DNA of 8,250 nucleotides from an uncultured Prevotellaceae bacterium (GTDB taxonomy: Bacteria; Bacteroidota; Bacteroidia; Bacteroidales; Bacteroidaceae): the NCBI GenBank assembly GCA_900557555.1, contig USTH01000054.1:1-8250 (forward strand), written 5' to 3'. The notes below the pieces were generated by a model. It had not been told where the DNA came from, made no database searches, and saw nothing but the letters and a program-made list of their open reading frames with translations. Of the stretch, positions 1 through 5,998 are shown one piece after another. The position numbers were made by a program, and so were the translations under genes. Each line of letters opens with the position of its first letter. Position 1 is the first letter of the stretch.

Positions 1-2
1 AC

Positions 3-83
3 TGGCAAATTGTGGATAAACAGATGATATTTGAACTTTGTTATATAGAAGCAATAAATTATTATCTAATGGGAGCCTTCTAA
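3..83 (+). CDS. Possible C-terminal end of a convergent gene (partial)
   Basis: From the left edge one plus-strand frame stays open for 26 codons and ends in TAA at 81-83; the other two plus frames stop within the first 30 bases. The translated tail (about WQIVDKQ at its start and NYYLMGAF at its end) reads like ordinary protein, with mixed hydrophobic and charged residues. The stop lies 9 bp before a symmetrical hairpin that also closes the minus-strand operon, which is the normal arrangement for two convergent genes sharing a terminator. The family cannot be recognised from so short a tail. The stretch is A/T-rich, so a chance open frame remains possible. Confidence 0.4.
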   Translation, partial: WQIVDKQMIFELCYIEAINYYLMGAF

Positions 84-92
84 ATGACAAAC

Positions 93-120
93 ACCTTTTT
101 ATTGACGCCAATAAAAAGGT
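93..120. terminator. Perfect 12-bp hairpin, likely bidirectional terminator
   Basis: The arms ACCTTTTTATTG (93-104) and CAATAAAAAGGT (109-120) pair perfectly around a 4-base loop. The hairpin begins 12 bp after the stop of the thioesterase gene, the last gene of the minus-strand operon. Each arm carries a run of five T or A. The flank is modestly T-rich on both sides (CTTTTGCCTTT on the plus side, GTTTGTCATTT on the minus side), so it could work in either direction. The U-tract is not uninterrupted, which makes it a less than ideal intrinsic terminator. Confidence 0.65.
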
Positions 121-132
121 CTTTTGCCTTTA

Positions 133-546
133 CTACATCAGACTGTCGTAAGGGAACACTTCTCTCTTGCGATAGCCCTGCCCTGTGGCGGTTGCAATAA
201 GTTCCCCGTCTTGATTGTGAACCTTTATGTCGCAATATGGCAGGCGGTGGTGGTTACACACTTCGGTCGCCTCTGCTATCAGGTGGTCTTCCAGTAAAGC
301 CGAGCGCAAAAAGCAGATACTGTTGTTGATGCCAAAGGTGAGGAGGCCGTGACTGTTGCATACTGCTGCAAATGCAAGGTCAACCAAGGTGAATATTGCC
401 CCTCCTTGACAAACACCACCTCCGTTGAGATGACATTCCTCTACTGTCATTTCCGCCTTGGCATAGCCTTCGCGCACTTCGGTGAGTTGAATACCGTTGT
501 TGGCAGCGAAGCGGTCGGTTTTGTTAAGAGTTTCTATCAATGTCAT
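133..546 (-). CDS. PaaI-like hotdog-fold acyl-CoA thioesterase
   Basis: This 137-residue protein has the usual length of a single-hotdog thioesterase of the PaaI/YbgC-like group, which hydrolyses acyl- or aryl-CoA thioesters to free acid and CoA in the cytoplasm. The signature lies at residues 39-60: HLNGGGVCQGG followed by FTLVDLAFA, with Asn41, the paired Gly48-Gly49 and Asp56 at the positions expected for substrate binding and catalysis. A C-terminal strand ends near GQGYRKRE (123-130). An upstream ATG at 666 would add 40 residues read through the end of the porin gene, so the ATG at 546 is chosen. It follows the porin stop by 14 bp and is preceded by a purine-rich AAAAGAGAC. It is the last gene before the terminator hairpin. 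Sharing an operon with two PaaK-type ligases suggests it acts on the CoA esters they make, perhaps to recover trapped CoA; the substrate is inferred. Confidence 0.85.
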   Translation of the reverse strand: MTLIETLNKTDRFAANNGIQLTEVREGYAKAEMTVEECHLNGGGVCQGGAIFTLVDLAFAAVCNSHGLLTFGINNSICFLRSALLEDHLIAEATEVCNHHRLPYCDIKVHNQDGELIATATGQGYRKREVFPYDSLM

Positions 547-560
547 AATTAGTGTCTCTT

Positions 561-1622
561 TTAGAATCCTACTTGTGTTTGAAGCTGTATGTAGTTGTAG
601 TGCTTGGCATAGCTCGGGCAGCAACGTGTGTATTGTGCCTGTATGCGGCATTTTTTGAAGAACCAATACTGCACCCCTATGGTGTAGTTGGTTTGGCGGG
701 CATCCATACGGGTATTCTTGTCGAGCCAGTCAAATGAGGCTACAGCATCTATGCTTCTGGTTAGTGGTTTGAGTGCGGTGGCATACACGCCCTGTGTCTG
801 CACCGGGCCGTTCCAGCCTTTGAGGTACTCGGAACGGACGCTGAATTCATCAGAGGTGTATTCGGCTCCAACGGTGAACCGATTGCGCCTGTAGTTGTCG
901 CCTTCGCCAATGGTCGGATTGAAGGGGTTTGCGCCTGCGGCATGGCCTCTGCCAATCTGTCCCGACACCACTATGCGTAACGGCTCAATGGGACGGTATT
1001 CGAGTTTGAGGAGAAGGTCCTTCTCCGGATTGCCATCGCTCTTGTTGATGCCCTGTCCGTTCATAATGCCAAACTCATACTTGATGCCACTGTTGCCAGC
1101 CTCGCCATAGATGAGAAGGCCAAGATCACGGCCCCCGTTGTTGCCCATAAGAGGGTCGCTGAATCCGGCCATATACATTACCGGCTGTGAGTAACAGTTC
1201 ACCAGTTCCAACTTTGCCGGTGACATGGGGTTCTCCATAGATAGCGAGTTCTTGAACTGGCCCATACGAACATTAAGCGCCCTTGATGCACTATATGTGA
1301 GATGATACTCCAGAGCGGAGGTCTTGAAGTCGTGCATGTAGAGAAAAGAGAAATGTCGGGTGATGTTGGCCTTGGCCCACACTATGGCTCGTTTGAAATT
1401 GAAAGAGTTGCTGTTGTCTGACGAGTTATAGTCATAGCCACCCTGTGCGTATCCATTAATTTTGATGCACGAAGCGAGTTCTTTTACCGCTTCGCCGACA
1501 GACTCCGCTGTAACTGCGGAAGAGAGAGTAGCTTTGTCTTCGTTGTCGTTGTTTTCGGCAAAAGCCGTAGGTATTGAGCCTAAACCAAGCAGCACTGCTG
1601 CAATAATGATATGGGTATTCAT
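561..1622 (-). CDS. Outer-membrane porin, phosphate-selective porin O/P-like
   Basis: The 353-residue product begins with a clear signal peptide: a hydrophobic core at residues 5-20 and a probable cleavage after AFA (residue 22). An acidic linker and a short helical stretch (about 31-54) lead into a beta-barrel of alternating aromatic and polar residues. The start of the barrel, NGYAQGGYDYN (56-66), resembles porin O/P proteins, and so do a GQFKNSLSMEN segment (121-131) and a GGRDLG motif (163-168). The chain ends in VGF, a terminal Phe typical of substrates of the BAM assembly machinery. An ATG 27 bases upstream overlaps the symporter stop and would put nine polar residues before the signal peptide, so the ATG at 1622 is preferred. 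The mature protein has five cysteines (52, 143, 325, 334, 335), which is unusual for a porin. Coupling to the symporter suggests import of the same organic solute; phosphate selectivity should not be assumed from the family name. Confidence 0.8.
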   Translation of the reverse strand: MNTHIIIAAVLLGLGSIPTAFAENNDNEDKATLSSAVTAESVGEAVKELASCIKINGYAQGGYDYNSSDNSNSFNFKRAIVWAKANITRHFSFLYMHDFKTSALEYHLTYSASRALNVRMGQFKNSLSMENPMSPAKLELVNCYSQPVMYMAGFSDPLMGNNGGRDLGLLIYGEAGNSGIKYEFGIMNGQGINKSDGNPEKDLLLKLEYRPIEPLRIVVSGQIGRGHAAGANPFNPTIGEGDNYRRNRFTVGAEYTSDEFSVRSEYLKGWNGPVQTQGVYATALKPLTRSIDAVASFDWLDKNTRMDARQTNYTIGVQYWFFKKCRIQAQYTRCCPSYAKHYNYIQLQTQVGF

Positions 1623-1636
1623 GTCCTGTTGTGGAT

Positions 1637-3160
1637 TTATTTGTAGCATTCAAACATCTGGTCTACAGTCTGTCGGTTCATCTTAGGAGTAAACAAACTG
1701 AACAACGCCACAACAGCGAAACCACCAGTCATGGCAATGGCACCACAGTTTATCGGTGACACAGGATTGCCAAGCAACATGTTGCCTACTGTGAGGCCCA
1801 CACCCCATACGAAGCACGCCCACACTGAAGCCGTAGTGACACCTTTGCAATATAGGCCAAGCATAAAAGGTGCAAGAAAAGCACCGGCCAATGCCCCCCA
1901 CGAAATGCCCATAAGCTGAGCTATGAATGTAGGTGGATTCAATGCAATGAAGAGTGAGATGGCAATGAAAAAGATTATGAGCAACCGCATGACAATAACC
2001 TTGCGGCGCTCTATATTACCCTCTACAGTGTCATCTATCTCTCCACCTCTCACCTCTGCATCATTGGCTTTCTTGTCACGATAGATTAAGTCGAGGGTCA
2101 TCGTAGAACTGGAGGTAAGCACCAGCGAAGCCAACGTGCTCATAGACGCCGAAAGAACCAGCAGCACCACAAGGGCAATGAGCGCATCAGGCAGTGTCTC
2201 AAGCATTGTGGGAATGATGGAGTCGAAGTCCGGCTTACCGTTCGGCAATACTGGCGGGACCCCAAAAAGACGGCCGAAGCCTCCCAAGAAATAACAACCT
2301 CCGGCAATGATGAAAGCAAAGAGGGTTGAAATAATTGTACCACGGCGAATAGCTTTTTCATCGGTTATAGAATAGAACTTTCCCATCATCTGCGGCAACC
2401 CCCACGTGCCAAGTGAAGTCAACACTACCACACCAAGAAGATTGTATGGGTCTGGCCCCCAAAGCGAGGCAAAACCGCCGTTAATTGTGGAGTCGGCATC
2501 AGACGGGATTTCAGCCATCTTGCCTACAGCGCTGCATAGGCCTCCTTGCGTGTTGAGCACAGCCATGATTACCACCACAATGCCAAACAGCATTATGATG
2601 CCCTGTATGAAATCGTTGATGGCAGTAGCTTTGTAACCTCCCAATATTACATATACAGCGGTAAACGCTGCCATGAACACCACACAATATTCATAAGGTA
2701 TGCCAAAGCCCATTTCAAAAAGGGTAGAAATACCTTTGTATACTCCAGCGGTATATGGAATAAGGAATACGAATGCAATGACCGATGCCACCACACGGAG
2801 ATTCTGGCTATTGAAGCGTGTACCAAAGAAATCTGGCATGGTACGACTGCCTATATGTTGGGTAAGAAGTTTGGTGCGCTTACCCAACACGAGCCACGCC
2901 AGCAAACTTCCTATCACTGCATTGCCAACACCTATCCATGTGCTCGACAAACCATACTTCCAACCGAACTGGCCGGCATAGCCCACAAACACCACAGCAC
3001 TGAAGTAACTGGTGCCATAGGCAAAAGCGGTGAGCCATGGCCCTACCTGACGGCCACCAAGCACAAAACCATCGACACTGCGTGCCTGCTTACGCGAGTA
3101 AAGGCCTACTCCTACCATTACTATAAAAAATATAACTACAAATACAATCTTGATTAACAT
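1637..3160 (-). CDS. Sodium:solute symporter (SSS family)
   Basis: A 507-residue, highly hydrophobic inner-membrane protein of normal SSS length, with roughly 12-13 membrane segments. Family features are visible: the unwound first core helix around AFAYGTSYFSAVVFVG (45-60), the signature GGYKATAINDFIQG (174-187), and the Ser/Thr-rich segment SASMSTLASLVLTSSS (337-352), which corresponds to the sodium-site helix in known SSS structures. A charged cytoplasmic loop lies at about 360-388. The protein would use the sodium gradient to import a small solute. Family members carry proline, pantothenate, sugars, acetate or other monocarboxylates, and the sequence does not settle which. The ATG at 3160 directly precedes the first hydrophobic helix, with no obvious Shine-Dalgarno sequence. 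A 118-bp gap separates it from the ACT gene, and the porin starts 14 bp after its stop, so the two transport genes are probably co-translated. Import of an aromatic or branched acid for the neighbouring ligases is an inference. Confidence 0.88.
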   Translation of the reverse strand: MLIKIVFVVIFFIVMVGVGLYSRKQARSVDGFVLGGRQVGPWLTAFAYGTSYFSAVVFVGYAGQFGWKYGLSSTWIGVGNAVIGSLLAWLVLGKRTKLLTQHIGSRTMPDFFGTRFNSQNLRVVASVIAFVFLIPYTAGVYKGISTLFEMGFGIPYEYCVVFMAAFTAVYVILGGYKATAINDFIQGIIMLFGIVVVIMAVLNTQGGLCSAVGKMAEIPSDADSTINGGFASLWGPDPYNLLGVVVLTSLGTWGLPQMMGKFYSITDEKAIRRGTIISTLFAFIIAGGCYFLGGFGRLFGVPPVLPNGKPDFDSIIPTMLETLPDALIALVVLLVLSASMSTLASLVLTSSSTMTLDLIYRDKKANDAEVRGGEIDDTVEGNIERRKVIVMRLLIIFFIAISLFIALNPPTFIAQLMGISWGALAGAFLAPFMLGLYCKGVTTASVWACFVWGVGLTVGNMLLGNPVSPINCGAIAMTGGFAVVALFSLFTPKMNRQTVDQMFECYK

Positions 3161-3278
3161 CTTTGTTTAACTATGGGGTTTGAAAATGTTTAAAGGGTTG
3201 TCTCGGCACGTGTTCCTCATCTGTTGCCTTGTCAACCCTTACACAATGCCCGAAACGGCCGTGAACCGTCTTGGTGGT
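3161..3278. other. 118-bp intergenic leader before the symporter gene
   Basis: This is the longest gap in the cluster. It holds an 8-bp inverted repeat, AAGGGTTG (3193-3200) and CAACCCTT (3233-3240), around a 32-base loop that contains the palindrome CACGTG. A second palindrome, ACGGCCGT, lies at 3255-3262. On the minus strand a TTGACA occurs at 3229-3234, without a matching -10 box. There is no T-run to make a terminator and no TAnnTTTG motif. It could be an operator or a structured leader that separates transporter expression from the enzyme genes. No known riboswitch pattern was recognised. Confidence 0.3.
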
Positions 3279-3710
3279 TTATAGGGATAGTTGACTCAGC
3301 TTGTCCTCACTAATAAACCTGAGGGCATTTTGCATGATAATCTCACGTGCCTTCTCTGTGGCGTCGGTACGGAAGATAATGATGCCTTTCCCACCTACGA
3401 GGAACGAATACATGTAGCTGATGTTCACTCCGTTGGCGGTGAATGCAGTGAAAGCCTTGGCTGCCTGACCAGGCGTGTTGTCAAGTTCAATGGCAAACAC
3501 ATCGCTTATGGTTACGCTCAACCCATGCTCTTGAAGCAGCTTGTAAGCCTGCGAAGGATTTGAGCATATTATGCGAAAAATGCCGTAGTCCACTGTGTCA
3601 GAAATGGTAGAGGCTATGATTTGAATCTTTGCCTCTTTAAGAATGTCGAGAACGCGAAGCAGGGTGCCGTTCTTGTTTTCTATAAATATGGATAGCTGAT
3701 GTATAGTCAT
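3279..3710 (-). CDS. Tandem ACT-domain protein (amino-acid sensor-like)
   Basis: The 143-residue product is almost entirely two ACT repeats. The first spans about residues 3-70 and the second about 72-138. Each has the strand-turn-helix signature: ENKNGTLLRVLDILKEAKI at 11-29, then LDNTPGQAAKAFTAFTANGV at 76-95. ACT domains bind amino acids or related small ligands and usually regulate enzymes allosterically. No catalytic or DNA-binding domain is attached, so it would act through a partner or as a ligand-binding dimer. Small ACT proteins next to PaaK-type ligases are known in Bacteroidetes and archaea. An upstream ATG at 3797 would overlap the ligase gene and add a 29-residue polar extension; the ATG at 3710 begins directly at the first ACT strand and is preferred. 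The start is preceded by an A/T-rich potential hairpin. A role in tuning the ligase to aromatic or branched amino-acid levels is a reasonable inference. Confidence 0.85.
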   Translation of the reverse strand: MTIHQLSIFIENKNGTLLRVLDILKEAKIQIIASTISDTVDYGIFRIICSNPSQAYKLLQEHGLSVTISDVFAIELDNTPGQAAKAFTAFTANGVNISYMYSFLVGGKGIIIFRTDATEKAREIIMQNALRFISEDKLSQLSL

Positions 3711-3714
3711 GTTT

Positions 3715-3737
3715 ATTGTGTTTTGTAATAAAACAAT
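3715..3737 (-). other. A/T-rich imperfect hairpin before the ACT gene start
   Basis: In the 61-bp gap between the ligase stop and the ACT start, the minus strand reads ATTGTTTT, a five-base loop ATTAC, then AAAACACAAT. This pairs over 8 bp with a two-base bulge. The structure ends four bases before the ATG, so it could partly cover the ribosome-landing region. With seven of its eight pairs A-U it would be weak, and it may be a chance result of A/T richness. Confidence 0.2.
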
Positions 3738-3771
3738 ATGTAGGTTTGTATCCGTGTCTATACCCATAGAC

Positions 3772-5088
3772 TTATTGGTACACCTTTCGTTTGTCAACCA
3801 CTCTGACAGCCTTACCCTCGCTTACAGGAAGCGTCCCTTTCGACACCAGTTTGACATGTGGTGTCAGAAGAATTTCATCTTTCAGGGCACGGGTGATACT
3901 TTTGGTGAGCGATTGCAGACAGCCATAGTCATCGGTGAACATCTCCGCTATCTCCACTTCCACCGTCATGTTGTCATTATCGTTGTCGGTAGTAAGGGTT
4001 ATTAGATAGTTGGAGCTGAGTTCGGGAAATGTCATAAGGATTTTCTCTATCTGTATGGGGAAAATGTTGACACCTCTTAGTACTATCATGTCGTCAGAAC
4101 GACCGCGCATGCGGTCAAGTCTTACATGGTTGCGGCCACAAGGACAGGTGCGCCCAAGTATGCGGGTAAGATCACGCGTACGGTAGCGCAGCAACGGCAT
4201 TGCCTCACGGTTGAGAGTGGTAAGGACCAATTCACCGATTTCACCGTCAGGCACTGGCTGCAGTGTCTGTGGGTCAACAATCTCTACTATATAATAGTCT
4301 TCCCAGAAATGCAATCCGTTTTGCTCCTGACATTCAAAGCCCACACCAGGACCACACATCTCGCTCATGCCAAAAGAGTTATATGCTTTCACTCCCAGCA
4401 TATTCTCTATGCGTCTGCGCTGTTCTTCTGAGTGGGGTTCCGCACCGATGGCAAGCACTCTTAATTTGGTGTCGCGACGTGGGTCAACCCCTACTTCCTG
4501 CATCACCTCATAGAGGCGGTTGACATAGGACGGTATGGCATGGATTGCCGTAGTGCCGAAATCCTTGATAAATTTTATCTGGCGCAAGGAATTACCTGCC
4601 GCTGCTGGCACAGTGAGTGCCCCAAGGCGTTCTGCACCATACTGAAACCCCAATCCACCAGTAAACATGCCATAGCCACTGGAATTCTGGAATACATCGT
4701 CAGGGCGCAGGCCTACCATCCACAGACAGCGTGCCACTGCGTTGGCCCATTCATCAATGTCTTTTTGCGTGTGGAGAATAACGGTAGGGTTGCCTGTCGT
4801 CCCACTGCTGGAGTGCAGACGCACACATTGGCGCAACGGCACAGACGCAATACCAAAAGGATAGGTGTCACGCAGGTCTTGCTTTGTAGTGAAAGGTATC
4901 TTCTGCAGATCGTCAAGCGATTTGATGTCTTCGGGTTTGATTCCAATTTCCTCAAAGCGTTTCTTGTAGAACGGAGAATTCATGCAGTGCTTAACAGTGG
5001 CTTGCAGACGTTCAAGTTGCAAGGCCTCTATCTCTTGCCGAGACATGCATTCGTACTTGGGATGCAGATATGGGGACTGATCGTTCAT
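3772..5088 (-). CDS. paaK: Phenylacetate-CoA ligase (AMP-forming), complete copy
   Basis: The 438-residue protein has the length and motifs of PaaK, a cytoplasmic adenylate-forming enzyme that uses ATP and CoA to turn phenylacetate or related aryl acids into CoA thioesters. Visible motifs are the phosphate-binding loop SSSGTTGNPT (93-102), the YNSFGMSEMCGPG adenine/substrate segment (236-248), GEIGELVLT (282-290), RYRTRD (301-306), the hinge region GRSDDM (329-334), and the C-terminal SEGKAVRVVDKR (423-434), which contains the candidate catalytic lysine. Cysteines 245, 253, 315 and 317 (CGP, EC and CPCGR) could form a metal site. The start at 5088 gives the usual N-terminus (Y-x-x-x-x-ECMSRQEIEALQLERL). 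It lies 88 bp after the SDR stop and 61 bp before the ACT gene. In Bacteroidetes such ligases often accompany indolepyruvate:ferredoxin oxidoreductase genes; none is in this window. A second, diverged copy is at the right edge. The exact aryl substrate is unknown. Confidence 0.92.
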   Translation of the reverse strand: MNDQSPYLHPKYECMSRQEIEALQLERLQATVKHCMNSPFYKKRFEEIGIKPEDIKSLDDLQKIPFTTKQDLRDTYPFGIASVPLRQCVRLHSSSGTTGNPTVILHTQKDIDEWANAVARCLWMVGLRPDDVFQNSSGYGMFTGGLGFQYGAERLGALTVPAAAGNSLRQIKFIKDFGTTAIHAIPSYVNRLYEVMQEVGVDPRRDTKLRVLAIGAEPHSEEQRRRIENMLGVKAYNSFGMSEMCGPGVGFECQEQNGLHFWEDYYIVEIVDPQTLQPVPDGEIGELVLTTLNREAMPLLRYRTRDLTRILGRTCPCGRNHVRLDRMRGRSDDMIVLRGVNIFPIQIEKILMTFPELSSNYLITLTTDNDNDNMTVEVEIAEMFTDDYGCLQSLTKSITRALKDEILLTPHVKLVSKGTLPVSEGKAVRVVDKRKVYQ

Positions 5089-5176
5089 TATATGTGGATA
5101 TTAAATGTTGTATGTTTTTTTATTATGTTGTGTCAATATGGCACATTCCGTTTGCAGAATGACATGGCTCCCTCGT
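5089..5176 (-). promoter_or_regulatory. 88-bp gap before the complete ligase gene; possible weak promoter
   Basis: Read on the minus strand, this A/T-rich gap has a short hairpin CATTCT/GGAATG (with one G-T pair). It is followed by TTGACA (5131-5136), a seven-A run, and TACAAC 18 bp downstream of TTGACA, which matches four of six -10 positions. The ligase start codon follows in the context CATATAATG. No TAnnTTTG motif of the usual Bacteroides promoter is present, so promoter activity is doubtful. The spacing would allow separate control of the downstream genes. Confidence 0.25.
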
Positions 5177-5971
5177 TTAGCAATGATACATTTTACGCAC
5201 CACATAGAGAGCAAAACTCGTGGGCACCAGCCGCTGCAACAGACACTCCATGTCAGACTTCAAGTCTGACGTATAGAAGAGTGCCACCTTCTTGCGTGTT
5301 GCAGCTCTGAACACCTTGCGCGCCACAGACTGCGATGAGAGTCCGTTGGCCTCGTCGTGTTCCATCTGGCTTATGGCATCTTGCATACGAGGATAAACGT
5401 CGGTGCCTGCCAGATTGGTCTTGCGCTGAAAGTCGGTCTTTACGTCACCAGGCATCACAACGGTCACAGATATACCTTGTGCATAGAGTTCGTTGCTCAG
5501 CGAGAATGCCAAAGAGTTGACAGCCGCCTTGGTAGCAGAATACATGGCCTGAAAAGGTATGCCAAAAGTGGCGGCCATAGAACTAACAAAGACTATACGC
5601 CTGATAGTTTGTGGTTCTTTTCTGGCCCGCAGCAAGGGCAAGGCTGATTGTATAACACTTATAGGACCAAAAGTATTTACCTCAAACTGACGGTGCATAT
5701 CCTCGGCAGTTATATGTTCCACAGAGCCAGCCATGCCTATGCCTGCACACAATATCAATATGTCAATGCAGGAGTGTTTCTGCGAAATTGTCTCAAAGGC
5801 CTGTAATATAGTTGGCCGCAGCGTAACATCACAATAGACATGTGACACGCCCTCTTGCGGCTTCTCCGTGCGCGACAAGTCGTAGACCGTATCGCCACAC
5901 CGTGCAAACATGGCGGCAACATCACGGCCTATGCCTGATGAGGCTCCTGTAATGACTACTGTTCTTGGCAT
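5177..5971 (-). CDS. Short-chain dehydrogenase/reductase (SDR)
   Basis: A 264-residue classical SDR, a cytoplasmic NAD(P)-dependent oxidoreductase acting on a carbonyl or hydroxyl group. The cofactor loop TGASSGIG is at 8-15, the adenine-ring contact CDVT at 47-50, and a modified NNAG motif, here LCAGIG, at 74-79. The active-site set is Asn99, Ser130/Ser131, Tyr144 and Lys148 (YSATK), followed by PGDVKTD at 174-180. Arg34 in DLSRTEK, after the second beta strand, hints at NADP(H) preference. The C-terminal ~50 residues are more variable and set the substrate. The start at 5971 places the Rossmann strand at once (PRTVVITG), 27 bp after the aminotransferase stop. Its place between aminotransferase and ligase suggests reduction of an oxo acid or other pathway carbonyl, but SDR substrates cannot be predicted from sequence. 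A perfect palindrome lies near its 3' end (5252-5270). Confidence 0.88.
   Translation of the reverse strand: MPRTVVITGASSGIGRDVAAMFARCGDTVYDLSRTEKPQEGVSHVYCDVTLRPTILQAFETISQKHSCIDILILCAGIGMAGSVEHITAEDMHRQFEVNTFGPISVIQSALPLLRARKEPQTIRRIVFVSSMAATFGIPFQAMYSATKAAVNSLAFSLSNELYAQGISVTVVMPGDVKTDFQRKTNLAGTDVYPRMQDAISQMEHDEANGLSSQSVARKVFRAATRKKVALFYTSDLKSDMECLLQRLVPTSFALYVVRKMYHC
5252..5270. repeat. Perfect 19-bp palindrome inside the SDR gene
   Basis: GTCAGACTT (5252-5260) and AAGTCTGAC (5262-5270) are exact reverse complements around a single central base. The site lies in codons for TSDLKSD near the C-terminus of the SDR. The repeated Ser-Asp codons (TCAGAC, TCTGAC) partly explain the symmetry. 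It could be a chance coding palindrome or a regulator-binding half-site pair; it is reported because of its exactness. Confidence 0.4.
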
Positions 5972-5998
5972 AAGTGGGAAAACGCGGTGATGTTGTTA

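Noticed and set aside
10..40. Bacteroides-like promoter on the plus strand (TTG at 10-12, GAACTTTG at 33-40)
   Set aside because: The -7 box misses the expected leading T, and no gene starts downstream on the plus strand; the sequence is better read as the tail of a convergent gene.
547..666. Longer N-terminus for the thioesterase starting at 666
   Set aside because: The extra 40 residues are encoded within the 3' end of the porin gene and the gap, and PaaI-like proteins normally begin where the ATG at 546 places them.
2546..3157. 203-codon open frame on the plus strand
   Set aside because: It is antisense to the N-terminal half of the symporter; the composition is His/Thr/Tyr-rich and not protein-like.
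3193..3240. Intrinsic terminator between the ACT and symporter genes
   Set aside because: The 8-bp inverted repeat has a 32-base loop and no T-run after it on either strand.
3711..3797. Longer N-terminus for the ACT protein starting at 3797
   Set aside because: It would overlap the ligase gene and add a 29-residue polar tail before the first ACT strand.
4540..5310. 256-codon open frame on the plus strand
   Set aside because: It lies opposite the 5' part of the ligase, crosses the intergenic gap and enters the 3' end of the SDR. Its translation is rich in Cys and His with no recognisable domain, as expected for the antisense of real genes.
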